The translations under genes and the position numbers were made by a program. The notes under the pieces were generated by a model. That model made no database searches. It was not told where the DNA came from and was given only the letters and a program-made list of their open reading frames with translations. Below, piece after piece: positions 1-5,569 of a stretch of 5,569 nucleotides of DNA. Every line of letters begins with the position of its first letter. Positions within the stretch are counted from its first letter, which is position 1. The DNA is from Flavobacteriales bacterium (GTDB lineage: Bacteria; Bacteroidota; Bacteroidia; Flavobacteriales_E; Vicingaceae). The stretch lies in the NCBI GenBank assembly GCA_029262915.1, contig JAJCYN010000244.1, positions 1-5,569 of the forward strand, written 5' to 3'.

Positions 1-2498
1 GCAACAATACTTGGTGACTCTTCTAATCTACTAGATTTAAATGACGCATCGTAATCGTCTAGTTCTTCAGATGACAAATTATTCATGCGCAACTTAACAG
101 CGTGATTCCACTGGTAATTATTACTCTTAATCTTCAATTGTACCTCAGTAAAAGCTAAAGGTTCATTTTCATCTAACCTATAAAAAGTTGGTGATGTAGT
201 GGTACTCTTATCGTTTTCTTGTATACCAAATATACCTGCAGAAGAACTTTCAACCCAAAACGCTTGATGTGGTGGAATAACCCCAGTTGTTCTAGCATCA
301 TAATTCCCATTATTGGTATTGTAAATATAGTATGTAGCTCCTATAACTGTTGGTCTAGATACTGTCCCCCATTGCAAGAATGCCAAATACGGATTTCCTA
401 ATAAATTCCAACTACTTACAAGAGATAAGTTGAAAGTTCCATAATTTGGAGTTCCAATGGTGTTAATAGTTTTAGCATTAAGCGTTGTCATATCATCACC
501 CAACCATATTTCTAATCCATCACCAGGAGTTAACACTCTACTTGTATCAATTATTGAATCGAATGCTTGAGTAGCCTCATTCCAATCCCAAACGGAAAAG
601 AAATTGCCTGCATCACCGTCAATACCACCAACATGGGATAATATTAACTCCGTAACTGTTCCGGTTGGATCAGAATCCCAATCTCCAAGTGTTGTGTTTG
701 AAACTGGTGTACTTAAATCTCCCCAATTTGCATTTCTTGTTGTTAAATGTCTCTCTAAGATAAAGTTACCAAAAAAACCATTGCCTCCAGTACCATCTAA
801 AATGATAGAGCTTTTAGTAGCTGTTGATAGCATTGTAAATGTGGCAGAAATATTCTGTAATTGTCCTCCAAGAATTTTTATAGCATTTGATAGATCAAAA
901 GCACCTGTATGTAAACTCACATTACTTGCATTATCAACATATAAGTTATATAGTGATATAGTTCCTCCTGACAAGTTTCTAAAGCGTTGTGCAACAGCCC
1001 CATCAAAATAAACTGTGCTAGAATTAATTGTTAATGTCCCATTTACATCCAAATCTCCTTTAACATGTAATTGTCGTGACGAATTAATTACTAATGCACC
1101 ACCAGCATTAATATCTAATGTATCTATATCTGCATTTGCCGTCATTGTTACGGTATGACCAGTTAAAATATCAGCATTATCGCCAGCTCCTGGAACGCAA
1201 GAACAATTCCATGTTGTTGTAGCATTCCAATCTCCAGTATTCGCAGATTGAATTCCCACTCCTGGTCCAAACAAAGAGAAATAAGAGTTATCAGGTAATG
1301 AAACTCCAGTAAATGTTACAATGTTTCCAACTTTAGTAACTGGACCATAATCTGTAGTTCCTCCATCTGCAAAAACACCGTTAACATTTTCTACAACCAT
1401 ATTAAAAGATGTTTCTGCTGCATAAGCAGTTCCTGAAACATCAAAAGAAACCGTTAGCGTACCTGGTGTTCCAGTTGCATCTACCCTCCATACTCTTTGA
1501 AATCTAGAAGCACCTGGTAAAGAAGAAGGAACATCATTATTAGTTAGTATTATAGACCCATTATCATGCCCTGATAAAATGTAATCTCCATTTGCCAATG
1601 TAGGGCTACTAAATTCTACAATTCCTGTCCCTTGAGCAGTAGTATTATTTCCATCAGCCTCTTGTCCTACACCAAAAACTTCATATTGATGGGGTAACTC
1701 GTGAGCATAAATGTCATTAGAAATAGTCCTTCTGTATTTAGCAGCTAAATAATTACTCACAATATTATGTTCTGCAGAATTTAGTGCCACATTATAAACT
1801 ACTACCTCTGAGATATTTCCATAGAATTTATGTGAATCAGCAGATGCATTTTTTCCAATTCTTGTTAGATTATGGCCTCCGGGCGTAGCATTATACCCAC
1901 TTGTAGATCCCAAATTATTATGATTAAAATATCCTGTAATATCAGAATTAGCAGATGATATTACAGATGAAATTAGATTGTATCCAGTCTGGTATCCTAA
2001 ATTATTTTGAATACCAGTCCCTGTACTGTTTCTAGTAAATGACCTATACTGGTTTCCTGCTGTTGTCATGTACGTACCCCATAATTGATTCGATGCAGAG
2101 CCTGCACCAGTGGTATAATTGTTATGTAATAAAAAACTAACTTGAAGATTATTATCAGCTTTAGCAATAATAAACGAAGAGAAATTATTTGAATTCATTG
2201 CTGGAATAGCAGCAGATTCAACAAAATCTCTAAAAAAATCAACACTCGGTAATCCATTAATTTGGTTAGTTTGAAAAGTAGGCATATCAACTGCAACTCC
2301 TTGAGTCATATCATTACCATTTCCAGACATGTCTGCCCAAGTAGCTACAGGATCATTATTGTTCAACGTTAACCTTGAAGCATCTAACCAAAAAGTATTT
2401 GTTGTGTTATTTCCAACGCCTCCAGGACCAGTCTGAGCGAGCATAGCTGTACTACTGATTAAAAAAGACACAATTAGCAAGATAGAATAATTTTTCAT
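1..2498 (-). CDS. Large secreted LamG-domain protein, probable type IX secretion cargo (3' end outside window)
   Basis: An open frame of 832 complete codons runs from an ATG at 2498-2496 to the left window edge with no stop, so the C-terminus is missing. Residues 1-22 (MKNYSILLIVSFLISSTAMLAQ) form a signal peptide, giving Sec export. Residues about 36-255 look like a LamG/concanavalin-A-like domain: it opens with FWLDAS (W37), has TWADMSGNGND around W54, and closes with the typical EVVVYN...YLAAKY (250-255). Residues about 270-412 resemble the DUF8202-type domain that often follows LamG in Flavobacteriia (VFGVGQE at 274-280, SGHDNG near 310). Residues about 420-590 start with WNCSCVPGAGDN (W430, C432, C434) and continue as a beta-rich, beta-helix-like section. 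WNLLGNPY (697-704) is a signature of the region preceding type IX sorting domains. From this I infer a cell-surface or released adhesin or carbohydrate-binding protein. No catalytic residues are recognisable and the ligand is unknown. The sorting domain is predicted, not seen. Confidence 0.88.
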   Translation of the reverse strand, partial: MKNYSILLIVSFLISSTAMLAQTGPGGVGNNTTNTFWLDASRLTLNNNDPVATWADMSGNGNDMTQGVAVDMPTFQTNQINGLPSVDFFRDFVESAAIPAMNSNNFSSFIIAKADNNLQVSFLLHNNYTTGAGSASNQLWGTYMTTAGNQYRSFTRNSTGTGIQNNLGYQTGYNLISSVISSANSDITGYFNHNNLGSTSGYNATPGGHNLTRIGKNASADSHKFYGNISEVVVYNVALNSAEHNIVSNYLAAKYRRTISNDIYAHELPHQYEVFGVGQEADGNNTTAQGTGIVEFSSPTLANGDYILSGHDNGSIILTNNDVPSSLPGASRFQRVWRVDATGTPGTLTVSFDVSGTAYAAETSFNMVVENVNGVFADGGTTDYGPVTKVGNIVTFTGVSLPDNSYFSLFGPGVGIQSANTGDWNATTTWNCSCVPGAGDNADILTGHTVTMTANADIDTLDINAGGALVINSSRQLHVKGDLDVNGTLTINSSTVYFDGAVAQRFRNLSGGTISLYNLYVDNASNVSLHTGAFDLSNAIKILGGQLQNISATFTMLSTATKSSIILDGTGGNGFFGNFILERHLTTRNANWGDLSTPVSNTTLGDWDSDPTGTVTELILSHVGGIDGDAGNFFSVWDWNEATQAFDSIIDTSRVLTPGDGLEIWLGDDMTTLNAKTINTIGTPNYGTFNLSLVSSWNLLGNPYLAFLQWGTVSRPTVIGATYYIYNTNNGNYDARTTGVIPPHQAFWVESSSAGIFGIQENDKSTTTSPTFYRLDENEPLAFTEVQLKIKSNNYQWNHAVKLRMNNLSSEELDDYDASFKSSRLEESPSIV

Positions 2499-2658
2499 AG
2501 TTAAATAAGTTTTGTGAAATACCCAATACAATATAACGAATATACGCAATAAGATTAAAAAAGGTTGCGTAAAAAATGATTAATTTAAAAATTGTGTAAA
2601 ACTACTTATAATTTTTTAGGCATAGTATGTCATTTCTGGTAGTCAATAATGACTATTA
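2499..2658. other. Intergenic gap between flippase gene and secreted-protein gene
   Basis: These 160 bases contain no plausible reading frame. They must carry the end of the polysaccharide transcript and probably the promoter and leader of the secreted-protein gene, both on the minus strand. The 25 bases before the ATG at 2498 are A/T-rich with no Shine-Dalgarno-like motif, as is usual for Bacteroidota. An AT-only inverted repeat, AAAAATT at 2587-2593 against AATTTTT at 2610-2616 with a 16-base loop, could act as a weak terminator, but in DNA this AT-rich that is poor evidence. No convincing Bacteroidota promoter (TTG spaced from TAnnTTTG) was found. Confidence 0.6.
2640..2655 (-). repeat. 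Perfect 6-bp inverted repeat just after the flippase stop; possible weak terminator hairpin
   Basis: Read on the minus strand the sequence is TAGTCA-TTAT-TGACTA, a perfect 6-bp stem with a 4-base loop. It begins three bases after the flippase TGA, and its first three bases are the third of three consecutive in-frame stop codons (TGA TAA TAG, 2661-2653). The position suits an end-of-operon hairpin. However, the stem is short and contains only two G-C pairs, and no T-run follows it, so it is not a standard intrinsic terminator. It could instead protect the 3' end of the transcript or be chance. Confidence 0.3.
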
Positions 2659-4080
2659 TCAAATAGAAATTTGATTAATTTTTGATTTGTTAATAAAAAA
2701 ATAGATGATATAACCTCCAATAATTCCTCCCGAAATAACAATTATTGTAACCACACTAGATTCCCTAAATAAAAATATTCCAATGGTAGAAATTATAATA
2801 ATAGTCAACCACAAAAGTGGTTTCAATTTAGGATTATTTAGAGATTTATAATCTTCTAAAAAATAGAATGCAAAACCAAGGTACATTAAACATATAAATG
2901 TTGTAATTGCTGCTGCAGTAACTCCATAGATAGGAATAAAAATTACATTAAGTAGCACATTTAATATCCCCGCGACAAAAGAAATTCTCCATAGTTTATT
3001 TGTTTTCTCATAAAATAATAGTTTGGTACCAGCAGCCCAATACATTGGTCGATAAACATAGCCCATAATAATGAAAATACTGATAGCGTAGGCGACTTCT
3101 AATTCTTTATTAGAAATAAGTAATTGAAAAATTTGCTTAACCCATAATGCAATAGTAATACAAAGTGCTAAAAAACTAACTTGCAAAAAAAAGGTTAAAC
3201 TTTTCACTTGCAATTCTGCTTCCCAATTTTTCTTTGAATATAATTTACTATAAAATGGTCCAACTGCCATTCCAACTGCGTTTCCAAATAAATCCAAATA
3301 GCTTCCAAATATATAAGCCAAATTATACACCCCTATTTCATCAATGGGCACTTTTAATCGATCCATCACTATTCTATCAGACGAATTAAGTAAATAGGCT
3401 GAATAATTATGGGGTATAGTAGGTAGTGAAACCTTTAAACTCTTTTTCCAGAAATTCTTGTTCAAAGATAAGTATGGTCTAATTTTAACTTTCAGATACA
3501 GTGGATAAGCATAACAACAGAAAGAAATCAATGAACCTATTGCAATAGATATGAACCATCCCAAATAACCTAATTTTAAATAAGCGATAGCATAAAGATT
3601 AACAAAAATTGCAATAACACCTACAAAAACACTTACAAATGCAATGTATTTCGGCTGTTGTTTGAGTTGAAAATAGCGGCTACCAAACATTTTGGTAGTA
3701 TCAAAGAAGATGGCAGGAATAACAATTAAAAAAATTAGAAGCCATTTATTATTTTGTGCTTCTTGAGGTATAAAAAACATCAAGAATAGTACATAAATAA
3801 GGGCAAAGAGTACGTTATAGGCATATAAACCTCCTAAATACCTCCTCCAATAATCTTTCCATTTTATTTTTTTAAAAAATGAATTCACCAACAACACATC
3901 AAAACCCAAATTTTTAACACCTTGTAATAGTCCTGTATAAGCTAATAAAGTTCCATAAATACCATAATCAAGAGGTGTTAAAAACTGAGTAATAATAGGT
4001 AAAATAAGAATGTTTACCAGTTTAGGAACTTGTGGCCCTATGGCATAAAGAAATGAATGAGATATTAACTTTTTTAACAA
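2659..4080 (-). CDS. Wzx-type oligosaccharide flippase (polysaccharide biosynthesis protein, MOP superfamily)
   Basis: This encodes a 473-residue polytopic inner-membrane protein, a normal length for Wzx/MurJ-like flippases of the MOP superfamily, which move lipid-linked oligosaccharides from the cytoplasmic to the periplasmic face. I see about 12-14 hydrophobic segments, for example near 12-33, 42-65, 84-104, 112-127, 145-168, 172-196, 250-275, 295-322, 328-345, 366-406, 421-437 and 442-462. Family landmarks are the N-terminal LYAIGPQVPKLVNILILP (11-28), PLDYGIYG (36-43), SLPTIPHNYSAYLLNSSDRIV (218-238, with the usual polar SSDR), and NVLLNVIFIPIYGVTAA (374-390). The start is a TTG at 4080-4078. 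An in-frame TAA lies only two codons upstream (codons TAA ATT AAA TTG), and the next methionine is near residue 101, well inside the membrane domain. It follows the SGNH gene by six bases, so it is probably co-transcribed and translationally coupled. The substrate cannot be read from the sequence. Confidence 0.92.
   Translation of the reverse strand: MLKKLISHSFLYAIGPQVPKLVNILILPIITQFLTPLDYGIYGTLLAYTGLLQGVKNLGFDVLLVNSFFKKIKWKDYWRRYLGGLYAYNVLFALIYVLFLMFFIPQEAQNNKWLLIFLIVIPAIFFDTTKMFGSRYFQLKQQPKYIAFVSVFVGVIAIFVNLYAIAYLKLGYLGWFISIAIGSLISFCCYAYPLYLKVKIRPYLSLNKNFWKKSLKVSLPTIPHNYSAYLLNSSDRIVMDRLKVPIDEIGVYNLAYIFGSYLDLFGNAVGMAVGPFYSKLYSKKNWEAELQVKSLTFFLQVSFLALCITIALWVKQIFQLLISNKELEVAYAISIFIIMGYVYRPMYWAAGTKLLFYEKTNKLWRISFVAGILNVLLNVIFIPIYGVTAAAITTFICLMYLGFAFYFLEDYKSLNNPKLKPLLWLTIIIISTIGIFLFRESSVVTIIVISGGIIGGYIIYFFINKSKINQISI
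4078..4080 (-). other. TTG start codon of the flippase gene
   Basis: Codons before the TTG read TAA (the stop of the SGNH gene, which is in the same frame), ATT, AAA. No ATG or GTG is available until far into the membrane domain, and the residues just after the TTG match the usual flippase N-terminus. An AAAGGA-like purine stretch lies about 20 bases upstream, too far to be a normal ribosome-binding site. Ribosomes finishing the SGNH gene probably reinitiate here. Confidence 0.7.
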
Positions 4081-4086
4081 TTTAAT

Positions 4087-4734
4087 TTAAAATAATTCCT
4101 TTAGCTTTAGGTATATTAGTTGATGACCTTCTTTATTTAGATGATGGTAATCTGTCATGACTCCTTTATCTACAACTTCTGAAGTATCAATAAAAAAAGA
4201 ACCAAAAACATCTTTCAACAATTCGTTATAATTTTCTATGCTCTTAGTAATTCCGTAAACATTAGCTTCATAATCAGTTTTAGCTGGAACTATTCCCAAT
4301 GCAAAGACCCTGGATTCACCATAAATACTTCTCATTTTTTCTGTAAATTTTCTATAGTTCTCCTTTGTTGTGTAAGATATTTTTCTTCTTTTTCTAAGTT
4401 TAGCTGATCTGTTTTTGAAATATTTAGATACTACACCAGATATTATTGGCAATCTCTTTATAAATTCTATTTCAAATTTTGTTAACGCTCTTGGTGCACA
4501 ATCGACTATTCCACATTGTAAAATTACCAAGTCAGGTTTAAAATATACTAAGTACTCAGATTGAAGGTATAAGTTTTCTATAGTAGCACCACCGTATGAA
4601 GCTTGAATAAATTCTATTTCAGGAAATTCCTCTTTAAGAAGATATGTGTATGTTTCCTGATATTCTACACTCTCAGGAATTTCTCTTGGAAAACCTAAAG
4701 AATCGGTTAGTATAATAACTCGTTTTACTTTCAA
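4087..4734 (-). CDS. SGNH/GDSL-hydrolase-like protein of a polysaccharide locus
   Basis: This is a 215-residue protein with no signal peptide or membrane segment, so it is probably cytoplasmic. It shows the SGNH plan. Block I is IILTDSLGF with D11 and the likely nucleophile S12. Block II is represented by YGGATIENL, with a glycine at 48 or 49. Block III is CGIVDCAPR (74-82). Block V is DYHHLNKEGH with D195 and H198 in a DxxH arrangement. Block III normally reads GxND; here it is GIVD, so the asparagine of the oxyanion hole is replaced by V77, although the following CAPR looks like a motif of a subfamily. Such proteins commonly add or remove ester groups such as acetyl on sugars, and its place between a glycosyltransferase and a flippase fits glycan modification; that role is inferred. 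The basic stretch around 104-119 (KYFKNRSAKLRKRRKI) is notable. The start is TTG at 4734-4732. An in-frame TAG lies five codons upstream with no ATG or GTG between, and a later Met (134) would remove blocks I-III. Confidence 0.82.
   Translation of the reverse strand: MKVKRVIILTDSLGFPREIPESVEYQETYTYLLKEEFPEIEFIQASYGGATIENLYLQSEYLVYFKPDLVILQCGIVDCAPRALTKFEIEFIKRLPIISGVVSKYFKNRSAKLRKRRKISYTTKENYRKFTEKMRSIYGESRVFALGIVPAKTDYEANVYGITKSIENYNELLKDVFGSFFIDTSEVVDKGVMTDYHHLNKEGHQLIYLKLKELF
4731..4734 (-). other. TTGA stop/start overlap coupling the glycosyltransferase and SGNH genes
   Basis: On the minus strand the four bases TTGA contain the TTG start of the SGNH gene and the TGA stop of the upstream glycosyltransferase gene. 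This is the TTG counterpart of the common ATGA overlap and implies translational coupling by reinitiation. The surrounding sequence is A-rich (six A residues precede TTGA) with no Shine-Dalgarno motif. Confidence 0.75.
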
Positions 4735-5569
4735 TTTTTTAAACTTTCTATAAATCTAATCCAATTTTCATTTTCGAGTACTAAAAGATAATCAATTTTT
4801 TCAACTTTTTTGTTTGAACAATTTATTATATCTGTTAAAATACTTTCAAATTCATCTTGATTAGAAACTAAATCATTATCAAGGTTTGTTTTACCAACCC
4901 TCCTATTTGTAACTAAGCGTATCTCATTTAAATTGCTAACAATTGCATCTAAATAAACACTAGAATGAGCACTGGTAAGCACTAAATCACATTGTTCAAA
5001 ATCATTGCTGATTGATTTAGAAGTGCTAATTTCATAATCTATATTTTCCAATAAGTTTTCTACTTCATCTACACTAATATGCGCCATAGGATGCAACCGA
5101 ACTACAAGCTTTGATTTTTGAATAACAGGATTATTTTTAATTATATCCCATTCCAATCTAAAGCATTCATTTGTTGTTAAACACCACAAAACATTATCAA
5201 TTTTATTAGATGATTTAATTTTTTGAATTTGAGCATTCACATATCTTGGGTTACCTAAAATTAAAAAGTATTCGTTGGTCAATTTATTATTTTTCTGGAC
5301 TATCTTTTTAAAATACTCACCCCAAACAATAAATTTATGAGGCATAGGATAACCCGCATTAACTTCGGTTGATGATATAGAATAGACTGTATGTACTTCA
5401 TTAAAATTACCATGTTGAATGCCATAAGAATTAATGCCTTTATTCCCTGATTTGTTTATCGCAGAACTTATAGTTTTACCTGAGTGAAAAAATTCATCTT
5501 CATAGAAATAATTACAGGCTTGTTTTTTATTTCTAAAATATTTTTGCAACCAATAATGACTATAAAATA
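4731..5569 (-). CDS. GT-B-like glycosyltransferase of a surface polysaccharide locus (5' end outside window)
   Basis: The frame is open to the right edge, giving 278 complete codons. A TTG at 5549 exists, but the frame continues upstream (FYSHYW precedes it), and a conserved-looking motif starts only about 15 residues further on, so I treat the gene as 5'-truncated. Its features, numbered from the first full codon, match cytoplasmic GT-B enzymes of capsule and LPS loci: YEDEFF near 21-26, YGIQHGN at 48-54 (QHG at 5417-5409), FIVWGEYF (79-86), ILGNPRY (103-109), RLHP (157-160, at 5099-5088) and SAHSSVYLDAI (199-209). The QHG, VWGE, GNPR, R-HP and SS series recurs in capsule glycosyltransferases. 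The HP and serine motifs are also used for nucleotide-sugar binding in bacterial sialyltransferases and polysialyltransferases, so a CMP-sugar donor is possible but unproven. No membrane segment is visible. The missing N-terminal part would be the acceptor-side Rossmann domain. It overlaps the SGNH gene by four bases. Confidence 0.78.
   Translation of the reverse strand, partial: FYSHYWLQKYFRNKKQACNYFYEDEFFHSGKTISSAINKSGNKGINSYGIQHGNFNEVHTVYSISSTEVNAGYPMPHKFIVWGEYFKKIVQKNNKLTNEYFLILGNPRYVNAQIQKIKSSNKIDNVLWCLTTNECFRLEWDIIKNNPVIQKSKLVVRLHPMAHISVDEVENLLENIDYEISTSKSISNDFEQCDLVLTSAHSSVYLDAIVSNLNEIRLVTNRRVGKTNLDNDLVSNQDEFESILTDIINCSNKKVEKIDYLLVLENENWIRFIESLKN

Noticed and set aside
219..401. A 60-codon open frame on the plus strand
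   Set aside because: Also antisense to the secreted-protein gene; no motif, signal or start context supports it.
604..1011. A 135-codon open frame on the plus strand
   Set aside because: It lies wholly antisense to the long secreted-protein frame, has no recognisable domain and a composition of a shadow translation. The minus-strand frame here is open for 832 codons with clear domains.
2537..2544. TATATTCG on the minus strand as a possible Bacteroidota -7 element (TAnnTTTG) for the secreted-protein gene
   Set aside because: It has one mismatch and sits about 40 bases before the ATG, which is reasonable, but there is no TTG at the required distance upstream. AT-rich DNA yields such matches often.
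2633..2658. TTGACT and TACTAT near the gap as a sigma-70-like promoter on the minus strand
   Set aside because: The spacing between the two hexamers is only about 13 bases, and this promoter type is not the rule in Bacteroidota.
5547..5549. TTG at 5549 as the real start of the glycosyltransferase
   Set aside because: The frame stays open to the window edge, and a start here would leave out the N-terminal domain expected of this enzyme class. Truncation by the window edge is the simpler reading.
5551..5563. A 13-base direct repeat (CAATAATGACTAT) shared with 2644-2656, bracketing the polysaccharide genes
   Set aside because: It could suggest a recombination or insertion site, but one copy is inside coding sequence, the match is short and AT-rich, and a match of this length is close to what chance would give in 5.5 kb.

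Overview
The window looks like chromosomal DNA from a member of the Bacteroidota, most likely a flavobacterium. The sequence is AT-rich, clear Shine-Dalgarno sequences are absent, and the longest gene encodes a modular secreted protein of the type-IX-secretion style typical of that phylum. Everything that codes is on the minus strand, so in transcription order the window reads from its right end to its left end.

Positions 5569 to 2659 hold three tightly packed genes that look like the downstream end of a surface-polysaccharide (capsule, O-antigen or exopolysaccharide) locus. They are the C-terminal part of a GT-B-like glycosyltransferase (cut by the right window edge), an SGNH/GDSL-type hydrolase-like protein, and a Wzx-type oligosaccharide flippase. 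The first pair overlaps by four bases and the second pair is separated by six bases, so they almost certainly form one transcript with coupled translation. Both internal genes appear to begin with TTG; in each case an in-frame stop just upstream leaves no ATG or GTG option. A plausible division of labour is that the glycosyltransferase adds a sugar to a lipid-linked oligosaccharide, the SGNH protein adds or removes an ester group, and the flippase moves the finished unit across the inner membrane.

Positions 2499 to 2658 are a 160-base non-coding gap. It contains three consecutive in-frame stop codons ending the flippase gene, a small perfect inverted repeat right after them, and presumably the promoter of the next gene, which I cannot identify with confidence.

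Positions 2498 to 1 are one uninterrupted reading frame of at least 832 codons that leaves the window on the left. It encodes an exported multidomain protein: signal peptide, LamG/concanavalin-A-like domain, a second beta-rich domain of the DUF8202 kind, a 'tWs..cvPgagDn' beta-helix-like section, and a region with the WNLLGNPY signature that usually precedes a C-terminal type IX sorting domain. The sorting domain itself would lie outside the window. This gene is visibly less AT-rich than the polysaccharide genes and is probably a separate transcription unit. No RNA genes, CRISPR arrays, insertion sequences or attachment sites were seen. I found no clear evidence of a wholly new system; the most unusual points are the TTG starts, the atypical block III of the SGNH protein and the unassigned glycosyltransferase.
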